Shown in pieces: positions 37,201 to 45,503 of a stretch of 64,000 nt of DNA (position 1 is the first letter of the stretch; the number at the start of each line of letters is the position of its first letter). The position numbers and the translations under genes are program-made. The stretch covers positions 5,177,205-5,241,204 of the forward strand of contig NC_045138.2 of NCBI RefSeq assembly GCF_008831285.2, read 5' to 3'. Source of the DNA: Nymphaea colorata (taxonomy: Eukaryota > Streptophyta > Magnoliopsida > Nymphaeales > Nymphaeaceae). The notes under the pieces are model-generated. The model searched no databases, was not told where the DNA came from, and was given only the letters and a program-made list of their open reading frames with translations.

Positions 37201-37741
37201 GGAAGAGCACGAGGTGCCAGAATGGGCTTTTGCTGCGCCAAACAGAAAGGAAGAAAAGACTGTTGGAGATGTGGATAAACATTTAGAGGGCAGCCAAAGC
37301 ACAGGGAAACGACGGAGGAAAGAAGTGATTTACACTGACCTGCTTAGTGATGTCCAGTGGATGAAAGCTGTCGAAAGTGGTGAGGATTTAGCACAGGCAG
37401 TTATGAGAAGCAAGAGAAAAGAACAGCTTGTGAGCACGACTGAGTCAACCAGTGAAATGATGCAAATCGAAAGGCAAGAATCAATAAATGGGGAAGAGGA
37501 GGATGAGGGGACGAGCAGCGATCTCTTTTCCAGTGTACCTAGAAAACTGAAATCTACAAAACCGAAGCCCTTTTTTCCTACCAAGGATGAAACTTTACCG
37601 CTTAACAAGGACGAAGTCGAATATCATGGTGGCAGTGGCTGGCCTGGGGATATTGTTACTTGGAAAGCCCATAAAAGGAGAACTAGTCACCTTGATGCGC
37701 GAGCACAACAGTGCAGTAATAGGGGAAACGGATGGGTATGA
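13306..37741 (+). CDS. CHR12: SWI2/SNF2 chromatin-remodelling ATPase, MINU/CHR12-CHR23 type (12 exons, 1,093 aa)
   Basis: Predicted nuclear DNA-dependent ATPase that remodels nucleosomes. Exons (all GT-AG, phases consistent): 13306-13461, 14996-15152, 15993-16057, 17645-17839, 17933-18082, 18211-18603, 19138-19397, 22871-23089, 34825-35032, 35105-35258, 35420-36022, 37020-37741; 3,282 nt. Order of parts: short N-terminal region; HSA-like charged helix in exons 5-6 (about residues 190-290); SNF2 ATPase with ADEMGLGKT (P-loop 410-417), DEGH 513-516 and LLLTGTPIQ 539-547; helicase C-terminal domain with [16 protein letters not shown] and RAHRIGQ 803-809; SnAC-like segment after residue 854; acidic and basic tail. 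Length matches the family, and there is no bromodomain. An in-frame upstream ATG at 13219 would add 29 residues; I chose 13306 because it fits the usual short N-terminus. The exon 1 donor (GAG/GTCACC) is weak. The symbol is by family resemblance and could equally be CHR23. No inactivating lesion is visible. Confidence 0.93.
17639..17645 (+). promoter_or_regulatory. NAGNAG tandem splice acceptor before exon 4 of the SNF2 gene
   Basis: The intron 3 end reads CTAGCAG/CTATTG. Either AG can be used without changing frame, which adds or omits one glutamine. The downstream AG (exon start 17645) best fits the family spacing between LELYGL and LQRKVRA. Confidence 0.55.
19398..22870 (+). other. Intron 7 of the SNF2 gene (3.5 kb)
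   Basis: Bounded by AG/GTATGC and TGCAG/T, in phase 2. Apart from a MITE-like repeat at 20938-21235 it holds no recognised family or open frame of note. Confidence 0.75.
20938..21235. repeat. MITE-like element in intron 7
   Basis: The left end (CATGGGTGCTGGTACGGTAT) and the reverse complement of the right end (TGCCCAGGTACCTGTGTCGA) are imperfectly alike and G+C-rich. They flank an AT-rich core of about 230 bp, which is MITE architecture. No clear target duplication was found. Confidence 0.4.
23747..23784. repeat. (TA)n microsatellite in intron 8
   Basis: TA run of about 38 bases. Confidence 0.9.
24040..26552 (-). mobile_element. Decayed Ty1/copia element B, interrupted by copia C
   Basis: Minus-strand pieces in pol order: integrase C-terminal region ([15 protein letters not shown] near 26530; [18 protein letters not shown] near 26290), RT ([16 protein letters not shown] near 25370), a [18 protein letters not shown] block near 24930, and the end [14 protein letters not shown] near 24370. 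The catalytic YVDD box reads YVKH (about 25225), so RT is dead even apart from the frameshifts. A polypurine-like tract near 24255 is followed by probable LTR remains down to about 24040. The right end stops inside the integrase domain exactly where the LTR of copia C begins, so C inserted into B. The 5' part of B is missing. Confidence 0.75.
26553..26838 (-). repeat. 3' LTR of copia C (286 bp)
   Basis: Starts TGTTAG and ends TACA on the minus strand, directly after the polypurine tract. No second copy lies in the window. Confidence 0.8.
26553..29161 (-). mobile_element. Ty1/copia element C, 5'-truncated, with open pol frame
   Basis: A 286-bp 3' LTR at 26553-26838 (TGTTAGAATATG...GTTTCTACA on the minus strand) is preceded by a GAGGGGGAG polypurine tract and the pol stop at 26833-26835. 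From that stop back to about 29160, roughly 775 codons are open without a lesion. Order: integrase C-terminal region ([20 protein letters not shown]), linker, RT with IYGLKQ-type block ([13 protein letters not shown]) and [12 protein letters not shown], and RNase H ending [15 protein letters not shown] and [11 protein letters not shown]. Gag, protease, the integrase core and the 5' LTR are absent, so it cannot move by itself. A TATA-like motif and promoter-type leader sequence lie within the LTR. Copia D is inserted at its right edge. Confidence 0.88.
29162..29613 (-). repeat. 3' LTR of copia D (452 bp)
   Basis: TG...CA ends on the minus strand (TGTTAAAATATA to TTTCTATCA). Contains a TATAAATA box at 29309-29316, a (GA)n run, and several imperfect tandem units of about 50 bp carrying GAATCCTAGGAGACT between 29340 and 29580. 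The pol stop codon TAA overlaps the first bases of the LTR. Confidence 0.93.
29608..33924 (-). CDS. Copia D gag-pol polyprotein (1,438 aa)
   Basis: Open from the ATG at 33924 (MENLSHSG) to the TAA at 29608-29610. Domains in order: UBN2-type gag; CCHC zinc knuckle [14 protein letters not shown] near residue 272; aspartic protease [10 protein letters not shown] near 335; GAG-pre-integrase HxxxH...CxxC near 495-545; integrase core with Asp near 560 and 622 and Glu near 658 (NGVVERKHR); RT with AFLHGDL and catalytic YVDDIVITG near 1113; RNase H with FTDADWAGD near 1280 and [14 protein letters not shown] near 1372. Its length and order are normal for a plant copia element. No stop or frameshift is seen. 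An upstream in-frame extension into the leader exists but lacks support. Confidence 0.92.
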   Translation of the reverse strand: MENLSHSGMSSSFLPHLITEKLNHENYLIWKRQIMPFIRSQGLFGHLDGSTKAPPISVLQEIKNEAGEVIAVHEDNNPEHAMWMRRDQSLVAYILSTLSQQVLLSVSDDCTAEELWETLADTFSQISEARIMYLKKEFQNLSKGSTSIMDYLGRIKAVADQLAASGNNISDKEKVQQTLNGLGHDYHAFITALEVLPVLPSFNELQGKLLQHEMNMKRVIERTDQGNSQNVLAMNVKFGKSHGNSNHGGRGILPTPHNQGMSPLDTSRKIPICFQCNKKGHMKAQCWFNPQNKNKGVRHDYKQGGQSSKSTAEDMQQLLMAAFSKMTIKQNEQGEWFLDSGAATHVTGNAGKLTNLSPHYGRSCIITGDGKSHPITHIGNAHIPLSSSSLSLSNVVLAPNIKKNIISISKLIDDTSSSVEFTPSSVYVKDLQTKKMFARGERQGNMYVLKECLPKDSSTFDIGLKTFSLSHNASSVPSSCHFQSKVRGPNQFLESDLWHSQLGHCGRHFIEKLVTDSLIPRSSLPLTSSVKKCSSCGLCKSHILPFHNINQRASKPFETIFSDVWGPAPIDSMSGSRYYILFIDSYSRFTWIYFMKHKSEVPHIFRNFYAMIQTKFSSNVVHFQCDGGGEYSSLDFIEFLREKGITRQISCPYTPQQNGVVERKHRHIVESAMSMMHDTNVPISLWTEAFHTAVYIINCLPMTLLMSKSPYFTLLGKQPDYKNLKVFGCVCYVHVDAALRNKFQDKAIQCRFVGYADEYKGFRCYDPTTKRIKTSRNVIFDEHSFDNTNEMPMTIESYDPWTSTQLFNADPVIENDVPQSEDSERAIQPSDIAQSENQEDPTQSLSHHENNNEQSNDAHRYSGLIYSRRLRDRDAHSEEDNMPHLRRSQRIRHPIHRWVSYDSLSLDFQLFMAKVGKEEEPTSFDEASKSHHWRKAMKEEMDALHECGTWEIVPRPHEKNVVGSKWVYKIKYKPDGSIERHKARLVAKGFTQQYGEDYDETFSPVIKMGTIRVIISLAVEYGWRLHQMDVKNAFLHGDLREEVYMEQPPGYTKGDSHAWVCKLRKSIYGLKQASRSWFDSFSCKIQECGFRRCPLDHSLFIYRKENIFTLLLIYVDDIVITGNSEKHIEEAKVLMMQNFKMKELGDLRFFLGVEIDRHNNRLTLTQQKYTLDLLKKSGMSDCKPVGTPSVLNQRLSAQDGELYEDPTQYRSIVGALQYLTFTRPDIIYAVNQVSQFMHAPRDTHMDAVKRILRYLKGTAGDGLVYGKSENITTGHQLMTFTDADWAGDPDQIKSISGFCIFIGRNLVSWSCRKQKAVARSSTEAEYRCMAAGTAEVTWVRHLLEDIGEKIKTSMLMCDNQSAINIAFNPVQHGRTKHIEIDQHFVRQKVEDKEIQPIYVRTDEQVADLFTKGLTKERFWFLKGKLYMVQNHAQLEGGC
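34129..34142 (-). other. Primer-binding site of copia D
   Basis: TGGTATCAGAGCCA on the minus strand, immediately adjacent to the inner edge of the 5' LTR; matches the 3' end of plant initiator-Met tRNA as established for copia elements. Confidence 0.85.
34143..34594 (-). repeat. 5' LTR of copia D (452 bp)
   Basis: Same sequence as the 3' LTR. TATAAATA box at 34290-34297 on the minus strand, with the probable transcription start a few tens of bases further toward lower coordinates. Confidence 0.93.
36092..36327 (+). repeat. 118-bp tandem duplication in intron 11 of the SNF2 gene
   Basis: Two adjacent copies (36092-36209 and 36210-36327), each starting TTGTTTGAAGGCCAAATGTT, differ at only a few positions, so the duplication is young. 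Confidence 0.9.
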
Positions 37742-37944
37742 CGGGAAATTCTCTGGGCATATTTGCTTTTAGTGTTCTTTGTAACATGAATCATTTGGTT
37801 GGGGGAGTGCTTTGATCTTGGTTGCGCGGGTACAACAGTGCAGTAATGGAGGAAACGGATGGATATGACGGGAAATTCTCCTGGCATTTTTTTTTTCTTT
37901 AGGGTTCTTTGTAACAAGAATCATTGGCCAGAAATGCTTTGATT
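37691..37944 (+). repeat. 127-bp tandem duplication spanning the SNF2 stop codon
   Basis: Copy 1 covers the last codons, the TGA at 37739-37741 and the start of the 3' UTR. Copy 2 begins near 37818 and repeats ACAACAGTGCAGTAAT, GGAAACGGATGG, TATGACGGGAAATTCT and GTTCTTTGTAACA with several differences. The second copy keeps a TATGACGGG block, including its TGA, and is untranslated. Confidence 0.85.
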
Positions 37945-38010
37945 GCAGTCTTCAATCATTGCGCTTTATGTATTGGCACTTCAACCTTTTGTCACATGCA
38001 GGATAAGATT

Positions 38011-38012
38011 TA

Positions 38013-38047
<35 letters not shown>
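38011..38047. repeat. (CT)n microsatellite
   Basis: CT run of about 37 bases, downstream of the SNF2 gene. Confidence 0.9.
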
Positions 38048-38050
<3 letters not shown>

Positions 38051-38059
38051 GGGGACTCT

Positions 38060-38600
38060 GACCCTTGAATTGGTCGTCCGGCCCACCCCGGTCGCACCTG
38101 GTTTGCAAACCGTCGGAAACACTGCATCTTATCGGAAAAATGATGGAAGTCAGGATTGGAACCATCCCCATCGGTTGACATACTTCTTTCCCAGGCTGCT
38201 GTTTTCGCCTCTTCTCTTGCCCTGATTTTCCATGTCCACCAATCCTTCACTTGCCTTTTTTGCCGACTCCGCCTGTCTTCTTGTCCTACGCCTCTGCAAC
38301 TCATCCTACCGTCTCCACCTTGTCCTTAGCCTTCTTTGTTCACCTGCCTTCTTCGCTCCTGCCTCATCCGCTGCCATCTTGTCCTCCTTCGTCCTTACCC
38401 ATTACCCATCCCTTCCTCGTCTCTTTCCCCTGCGTCTATCGTCTTCTCGCTTAACTGCACTTTTGCCCCTTTCCTGAGCTCCCTCCCCTCACTGCTTTTA
38501 CTCTTCACTCTTCTTCCTCTCTCTCTCTCTCAATCTGCAGTGGATGCAGTTGATGCTTTACTTGCCGATCTGGTGGGCTTAATCGCCCCATTCATATTAC
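38060..38600. other. Pyrimidine-rich stretch upstream of a LINE relic
   Basis: C/T-rich on the plus strand, so several frames stay open for 60-100 codons. The translations are Ser/Leu/Pro low complexity and match no family I recognise. Confidence 0.45.
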
Positions 38601-38614
38601 AAAGTTCTTGAATC

Positions 38615-39240
38615 CAACAAGGATGCCCTTTATCACCAACGCTATTCAACTTCACCCTTCATGATCTGGTCGTGTTGCTATCTAGAGCATTTGATGTTGC
38701 CATCTTGGATCCGCTCCCTTTTACAACATGCAAATGACATTCTAGTCTCTGAAGGGAAAAGAATGGGCGTGCAAGTATTTTTGATTTTTTTTTTAATAAA
38801 AGAACATACATTTTAGTCTTTTTTTTTTAACTTCTTTTTGTCTTCCTGAAAAGGGTTTTTTTAAGGTTAAATATAGGGGTATTTTGGTCATTGTGCTTAT
38901 CTATGCACAACTTTTTGTGCACATAACCCGTTTCGCCTCTTATGGTTTCTCAAGCTTGCGTCAATAAATAGGATCCAGAGCTCCTAAAGATTCAGGTCAA
39001 GCTACGAAATTGGAAAGCTACTTATCTCTCTCGTTGGCCAGACGAACTGCTATGATCCGATTTCTTGCCTCTCTTCTGTCTCACTTTCTCGCTGTTCTGA
39101 AAATACCCCTTTCGGTCGAAAGGAAAATCATTCCCATGTTCTCCAACTTTTTTTGGAATGAAGTCAAGTCGAATAGAAAGCATTTGATTTCATGGAATAT
39201 GGACTCCATGCCTCTCTCACATCACATGTTCAATGGTTAT
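38615..39240 (+). mobile_element. L1-type LINE reverse-transcriptase relic
   Basis: QQGCPLSPTLFNFTLHDL at 38615 is the RT motif B block. LQHANDILVSEG near 38720 replaces the YADD box (HAND). After about 190 bp of unrelated sequence, 39000-39230 encodes the RT C-terminal block: a (N)WKATYLS piece followed in another frame by LARRTAMIRFLASLLSHFLA and FFWNEVKSNRKHLISW. Frame changes and the lost aspartate make it inactive. A MITE-like repeat starts right after it. Confidence 0.65.
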
Positions 39241-39247
39241 ACATGTA

Positions 39248-39688
39248 GGGATGTTAAAATATATCTGATTGGATCAGATATCAAATTGAACCCTTCATAA
39301 AAGTTCAGATATGGAAAAAAAATTAATATCCAATTAAAATCAGATCTAATTCAGGTTTAAGAAAAGATATCTGACTGGATTCGGATATACGTTAATATCT
39401 CATTGGATTGGGATTAGGATTCAGATTGGATTTAGTTTTAAATAACTATCACATGTCCTCCAGTGCTCTTACATTTTGAAAATTGGCTAGATTTGGATTA
39501 AAATTCAGATTAGGATTCAGATATGAATGTGAAACCAAATTCATATTGAATTCGGATTATAAAATCAAAATTTTGGATTCGAATTACGATGTGACTTTTC
39601 TTTATTCATTTTTGAACCCAAATATTTGAATATAAAAAAAGCAGAGCTACTAAGTTATATCCTATTCAAATCAATCCGTTGACATCCA
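39248..39688. repeat. MITE-like element, family copy 1
   Basis: Aligns with 44044-44448 in the same orientation. Both are AT-rich, full of ATC/GAT words (CAGATATC, GGATTCGGATAT), and end in GATCCGTTGACATCC-like sequence. The start (GGGATGTTAA) and the reverse complement of the end (GGATGTCAACGGATT) form short inverted repeats. Confidence 0.6.
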
Positions 39689-39689
39689 T

Positions 39690-40420
39690 GTGCACACGTC
39701 TTCTCTCAAGGACAAATATGCTTTATTGGTTTTAGATCAGCATCTCTTCTTGCATGTCATCTGTTTCTTTATCCTGTTACCTGATTCATTTGCCCTCCAC
39801 TTTACGTTACAAGACAAGAAGAAATGGATGCTACTTTGGCGTACTTAGCTCTACACCTTCACCTGGACAATTTGGGATGTCTTAAATTCCGTCTTATACA
39901 GTTATACTGCAGTGCCTCCAATCAATGATTATTCACCACAGCTTCACTAGTATTCAGGTTTGCATAAAAGATCATTTAAACACTCACTCTCTTACAACAT
40001 TTCTCTAATATACAAACTTTGGTTGGTTCACTCTTGTGGGCTCTCTCTCTCTCTCTCAAGATATATATATATATATATATATATATCAACCAGAGTGATT
40101 AAACACAACAAAATGACAGCTGATCTGAGCAATCTGATCTAAACAGATATTGTCTACTTTGTTATCTTTTATTACTTTTTCCTCACTTCCTCGGTTTCCC
40201 TCCCTTCATAGACTTCCTTCCTTCCTTCCTCTGCCTCCCTCCCACCTATGCCAGACCAGGGACGTTGCTGGCAGCATCCCCATGCCGTTGGGGCTCACCG
40301 GTGGATTATTCCACCCATCCTTTGTTTAACAATAGAGGGGAAGAGAGATTACTCCCCCCATACAAGGGCACCCTCTCTCTTCACTTTTGTTTACTATCGT
40401 ATCGTTGTGTTGTGGGAAAT
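39690..40420. other. Gene-free stretch with a (CT)n(AT)n microsatellite
   Basis: No coding homology recognised. A CT run at 40041-40057 is followed closely by an AT run to 40086. Confidence 0.5.
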
Positions 40421-40710
40421 TGTGATCTTGATTAAATTGTGATCAACAGTCGATAATTTAATATAAAAAAGCTTAGTTATAAACACTCTCGGCCAGCTAG
40501 CTTTCACATCAACAATTTTTCACATGGGCTCTGCTCACCTATTTTTATAATTAAACAGAAAGAAGTGAATCAATTGTCCAAACAACACTAAAAATTTAGC
40601 TTGAACTATTTATTATTCACCATAAAAGGCTTCAAAAGCACTTGTTCAGTCCCTTTAGTGTTGCATGTAGAAAAAAAAAAGAAAAAAAAAAGAAAAAAGA
40701 AAACATTGGC
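40420..40710 (+). repeat. Duplicated non-coding segment, partner of 54920-55200
   Basis: Shares ordered blocks with the second locus: TGATTAAATT(G/A)TGAT, GCTCACCTATTTTTATAATT, ACCAT(A/G)AAAGGCTTCAAAA and TTTAGTGTTGCATGTAGAAA, then an A/G-rich tract and a TTGGCC(C/A)ACAA block. At 54.9 kb the copy lies directly before the orphan LRR tail. Confidence 0.75.
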
Positions 40711-41094
40711 CCACAATTGCTCACGAAAATCAAATCTACATTACTAAATTTTTCAAACAAACAAAGCCGCTTATCATGCAAATCTAACTTTAATTTTCTT
40801 TTGATTTGGAAACATGGTACCTACCAAGATGATGTTTTCCACATCACTTAGCTTTTTCATTCATAGTAATATGGGGAACATGGAAAAGTGAGTTGTGAAC
40901 AAGGTCCGCATCGAGGAAAAAAAAAAAAAAGTGAAGGATGTGGGCTGGAGGCTGCCTAGCAAATGCTTCACTCCTTCCAGCCAAGCCCGGGTGAGGTGAT
41001 GTGAGTTGGCAACTCTTCCAATTTTTTTTTTTTTGGTTTGGGGCACATGGTCTAAAGATAAGGTGCGGTCAACTTTAATCTAAGTTGCAATGCA

Positions 41095-41330
41095 GCTCTG
41101 GAGCCCGGGCCGGATGAAAGAAGCGTAGGGCCAGAGTCTGAAATTTTTCATAAAGAGTGTCAAATTAAAATTTTTAAATTTTGATTAGGGCTGAAATATT
41201 ATTTTTTAAAATTTTTATGTATAACAAGTAAATTTTTTTAAAATTTACGAATAATTTTTTTTGAAAAATAAGTTGTGGTGAGGCCAGGGCCCATGCGGGC
41301 CCTATCGAGACTCGGCCCCTAGTATGGTAG
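41095..41330. repeat. Dispersed non-autonomous repeat, AT-rich core with GGGCC-type ends
   Basis: GGGCCAGAGTCTGAAATTTTT at the left, an A/T core, and GGCCAGGGCCCATGCGGGCC at the right recall 54570-54760 and 5390-5520, which have similar layouts. Homology is weak. Confidence 0.35.
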
Positions 41331-41960
41331 TGTCATGGGTGCCAAATGAGTCTGTGGGCCCCACTAAAGTATGGTAGTGTCATGGGTGAAGCTCCAAATG
41401 AGTAATGATTGATTCTTGAGAAAGGGCACCTTCTTTTCAATTCAGCCTTCTTTGAACATGAGGCAAATGCATACAAGGTCTTTTTTTTCAGTTTTTTATT
41501 TTAAAATCGATTCAAAATAGTTTAAATTATGTCTGAAATTCGTAAAATCGAATCAGATGAGATTGTTTGTTTCATAGAGAACTGATTTAATGAACTGTAT
41601 CTTCCCCATGCAAGCAAGAAAGAAGCACGGTTTTCAGATTCATCTGACTTTTGATGCAATTGAAAGATACAAATACATATTAAAAATGTAATTAAGCGAT
41701 GAGTTGAATGGTGTGAGTCAGGACGCACAGAAACTAAAGAGGGGAGCAACGGAGCTGTTAAGAGAACAAAGACCAGAGAATGTGCAGCACCTAGCTTCTA
41801 ATCAGTCTCACAAATATCTATCGTTCTGAAGTTTTTAACAGCAAATAAGTGTCCAAATTCTATATATTCCTGTCAGATCCATACATCTTCAATTACACTT
41901 GGTACAAAATCAAAACCTTCGCCCAGAAATAGAAAGAGACCCAAATCCTATGTTACCAGA

Positions 41961-42242
41961 GTGCGGGGTGCGGGTGCCGAAGCGACACATCTCAAAAAAT
42001 TTAGGTGCGGCGGTGCAGTGAGGGTATTTTATTATTATTATTATTATTTTAAATTTATTATATACACATAACAAAATAAACATGTATATATTATTATTAC
42101 AATTTAGTTATTAACGTATATAAGATACTTGAATAATTGTATTGCACAGGAAAATATCAGAACAACACATATTATATAAGTAATTTAGTAATATGACATT
42201 CAAATTGGGCTCAAGTGTGAGTCGGAGCCGCACCCATGTCCG
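41961..42242 (+). repeat. MITE, copy 2 (about 280 bp)
   Basis: Partner of 1-243. Ends: GTGCGGGGTGCGGGTGCCGA at the left, and GACATGGGTGCGGCTCCGAC as the reverse complement of the right end. These share a GGGTGCGG core, consistent with terminal inverted repeats. Confidence 0.75.
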
Positions 42243-43086
42243 GTGTGCACACGAATCGATGCGACTCGAGTGCGGCAGTAAAATAGAAGAGTCCGGTGAC
42301 TTAGCCCAAATCGTTTGAACAATCGATCAAGAGAGAGAAATCATTGGTAATCGTTTTGTTTTGTCAACAAATCTCTGTTGCTCTTCCCGCTACAAGTTCA
42401 GCCATTCAACATTGGTTCTTCTTCATTTTTTTTTTTCATTATGAAATATCTAAGTGGGTGGTTTAATGGCCGCATCGTTGGTAGGTCAACATGCATGCAT
42501 AAGTAGGTTGCCGATTGTTGGCACATATGGTTCAGGTATCAGCTCTTAATCTTCGTTTGTTAAAACAAAATCCAAACCAAATCCATAAAATTCAGGTATT
42601 CAGGTTTGGATTGAGCTGGATTAATGTGGATCTGAGCGTCCAAGAGGCTTTATCATTAATAATCCATACCCATACATGCGCACTCAAAACTGAAGCCATA
42701 TCTAAGATATTTGGAGCTCTTTCTTTAGCTCGTCTCCTTTTCATAATTCATGGGCTTTTTTGTCATTGTTATGATCCAGAAGCTTGATCTTTAACCTCCA
42801 AGATTTAAAGATCTGAGATCCAAATCACGATGCCATTTTCTTGTCCCTGAATGGGCCTCTTCACTTATTTTAGTTTATGCTCTACTCCCGTAAAGATTCG
42901 CCCAAATTTCATTTGCACATATAGGACAAATGACCCCAGTACCACGATGTCAATGCTTCACAATTAAATTTGATCCTAAGTAAATGGATCGGGTGAGAAA
43001 AAAAATCCAGATCCCATTAGTGTCGTACCTAACTTGATATTATGGTTTCTTGTAATGCAATAAATATTTATTTTTTCACCTGAAAA
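42243..43086. other. Gene-free stretch between two MITEs
   Basis: No coding homology recognised on either strand. Confidence 0.45.
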
Positions 43087-43794
43087 TAGGGCTGCACATG
43101 AGTCGAGTCGCGCTCGAGTTCAGCTGGCTCGAACTCGGCTCGACTCATGTTTAGTGAGCTCGAGCTCGACTCGAGCTCGTCATGAGCTTGTCATCTTCAA
43201 CTTTAGCTCGACTCGAGAAGCTGCCGCCAAGCTCTAGCTCGGCTCGAGCAGCCTTTTTTGTGCTGGTGTCATCGGTAGTCATGAGTAGTGCAAAGTTTTT
43301 TCATATGCTCTTTTCCATTATGGTGATGTCCTCGATAATGGCACCTGCCATGCGAAGTGGTTAAAGGACGTTAAAAACAGTGGGTGAAAAAAGAGGAAAA
43401 CAGAAGGGAAGAACAACTTGGTGAAGAAAGAGAAAAAGGAGAGGGAAAATGAAAATGATGATTGATTGATAGGAAAGCAAGATGATGAAATTGAGGTTTA
43501 ATAATGAAAAAGAAAAGAAAGTGTGGCTGAGTGGGTAAAAATGAAGGGAAAATTAAAGAATACAAAACAAAAAAGAAGAGGAAAAATAAAAACATGAAAA
43601 AAAAGAGATTGAAGTGGAGCTGAGTCGAGTTTAATCGAGTCGAGTTCGTCTAACTCGAACTCGGCTTGTTAACATACTCGAGTTTACATTTAAGCTCGAG
43701 CTTGACTCGTATAAAAATGAGTCGAGCTCGAGTCGAGTTTACTCGAGCGAGTTCGAGTCGAGCCTGAGTTGGCTCGACTCGTTGTGCAGCCCTA
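43087..43794. mobile_element. Non-autonomous hAT-like transposon (708 bp) with target-site duplication
   Basis: Terminal inverted repeats TAGGGCTGCACATGAGTCGAG and, from the right, TAGGGCTGCACAACGAGTCGAG. The flanking 8-mers CCTGAAAA (43079-43086) and CCTGGAAA (43795-43802) differ at one base, matching the 8-bp duplication made by hAT transposases. Subterminal regions are dense in GAGCTCGA/CTCGAGCT palindromic words. The middle is purine-rich on the plus strand with no transposase, so it depends on another element. Confidence 0.85.
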
Positions 43795-44043
43795 CCTGGA
43801 AACAACTCTTCACAGCAACGATAGAGATGGATGGAACTCCTGTTTCAAGAGCGGTAGAGGGAGCAAGAGAGAAGGGCAAGAGAATTAGAGATGGAGGAGA
43901 AGGAGAGACAGAGAAGAGGGCTCGAGTAGAGTTCGCCGCGGGGCAGGAGACGGTCCCAAACGTTTTACCTCGGAACAGGAAGGAACAATGGAGCAATTTA
44001 TACTCCTGTCCAGCCATTCACCCAGAACACCATGTTGGCCGTC
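43795..44043. other. Unassigned G+C-richer segment between two transposons
   Basis: Both strands stay open here (about 90 codons each). The plus reading is rich in Arg/Glu and the minus reading in Ser/Pro/Leu. Base composition differs from the surroundings, so it may be a remnant of an exon or 5' UTR split by the flanking insertions. No family was recognised. Confidence 0.3.
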
Positions 44044-44448
44044 GGGTTGTCAATATATCAGATATTCAACCAAATCGATTTGAAAAAATTCAATATAAAA
44101 AAAATATCCGATTTAAAAATCAGATCAGTTTCAGATTTAAGAAATGACATCCATTCATATTTGGATTCAGATATACATAAATATTTGATTAGATTCGGAT
44201 TTGGATAAGATTTATTTTTAGACAAATATCCTATGATAAAAATTGGCAAAATTTGGTTCAAAATTTGGATTCAGATTTGAATATAAATATAAAAACCAGA
44301 TTCAGATCAGATTCGAATTCTAAAATTGAATTTCAGATTCAGAATCTGATATGATTTTTCTTTATTTGAATCCGAATATGTGAATATCTGAAAAAAGCGG
44401 ATATGATTAAGGGTACAACCGACCAAAATCTGATCCGTTGACATCCCT
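44044..44448. repeat. MITE-like element, family copy 2
   Basis: Partner of 39248-39688. The start GGGTTGTCAATATATCA and the reverse complement of the end, GGGATGTCAACGGATCA, agree at 12 of 17 positions. Confidence 0.6.
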
Positions 44449-44834
44449 ATCCCCCGGGCAGAGTTTGATTTAAAAATCATTTAAATAGAATGTGTGTGTT
44501 CTCTTCCACACTTTCCATGGCAATTGAACGATCTCTTAGAGTGCAACCTTATCAAGTGTTCATGAAAGAAGCCAATTTTGTAAGTATTTGACCCTGCTTA
44601 GAGGGAACTGAATCGCCACCTCCCCCATTTGGTGGAGCCACCTTCTGGCTTCTATGATGCCGCAAACACTTCTTGGAAAGCCTTAGAGGACTAACCTTAA
44701 GGAGGCGTTTGACGACCTTGAATTTTGATATTAAAATTGAAATTATAAAAACAAAATTCCAGGTTCAGCTATAATTGGAATGAAAATTCAAAATTTAGTT
44801 TCCTTTTATATTCCCCAGAATTAAAAGACAAACT

Positions 44835-45430
44835 ATAAAATGCATGAGTTATAAATGATTGTGAATGAATGTATATCGTGCTAGCTAGTGCATCTTCCCA
44901 AGAGTTAAGAATACAAGCCCATTTTTCAAATTGTGTGTATGTGTTTTAAACTTGTGCATGTCATTAGATGAATATTAATGGCTGAACCAAACCAGACCCA
45001 TTGACATGCACCTATTTGCAACCCCAGTGGTATGTAAGTTTTTTTTTAACGTGCAACAAAAAAGGGCGAAGGTGGGCCGAACCGATTTTCGCTTTCATCT
45101 CAGCCATCCATTTTCTTTGATAATTGGTTATGAGGTGAAGGTATTGACTACTTGTAGCTTTTAAATACGGTCACGTTAAATACGTTTGCCCTTTTTAAAT
45201 TTTCAACTTCTTTTTTTTTTTTTTTTTCAATTTAATATATATATATATATATATAAAGTAAAACTGTCTATTCTATCATGATGGACAGTCAAGAGAAATA
45301 AATGAAGAAAAATATTTTGTGGATGCATGAAAATTAAATGGTGATTGGATAAGCTAATAACTAATAGACCAAATGTGTGGTGGTTGAAAGAGCAAATGGA
45401 AAACATGGCAAAACAAATTTGCAAGACCTA
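44835..45430 (-). repeat. 3' flank of the second NLR, duplicated at 56.94-57.39 kb
   Basis: On the minus strand it contains, in order, CACCACACATTTGGTCTATT, ACCATTTAATTTTCATGCAT, TTCTCTTGACTGTC, a (TA)n run, and TGTATTCTTAACTCTTG with AAGATGCACTAGC. The same blocks follow in the same order at 56.96-57.33 kb on the plus strand. A second part (CTACTTGTAGCTTTTAAATA at 45149) recurs at 60914 beside the third NLR. Confidence 0.8.
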
Positions 45431-45503
45431 AATAAAACAAGGGAGAAAAAGAAAAGATCCAACAAAATGCAAAAATATCCACGTTTAACCAAAAAAATTA
45501 GTT

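Noticed and set aside
38232-38611. Three overlapping open frames of 67-91 codons
   Set aside because: They come from C/T-rich low-complexity DNA. Translations are Ser/Leu/Pro runs.
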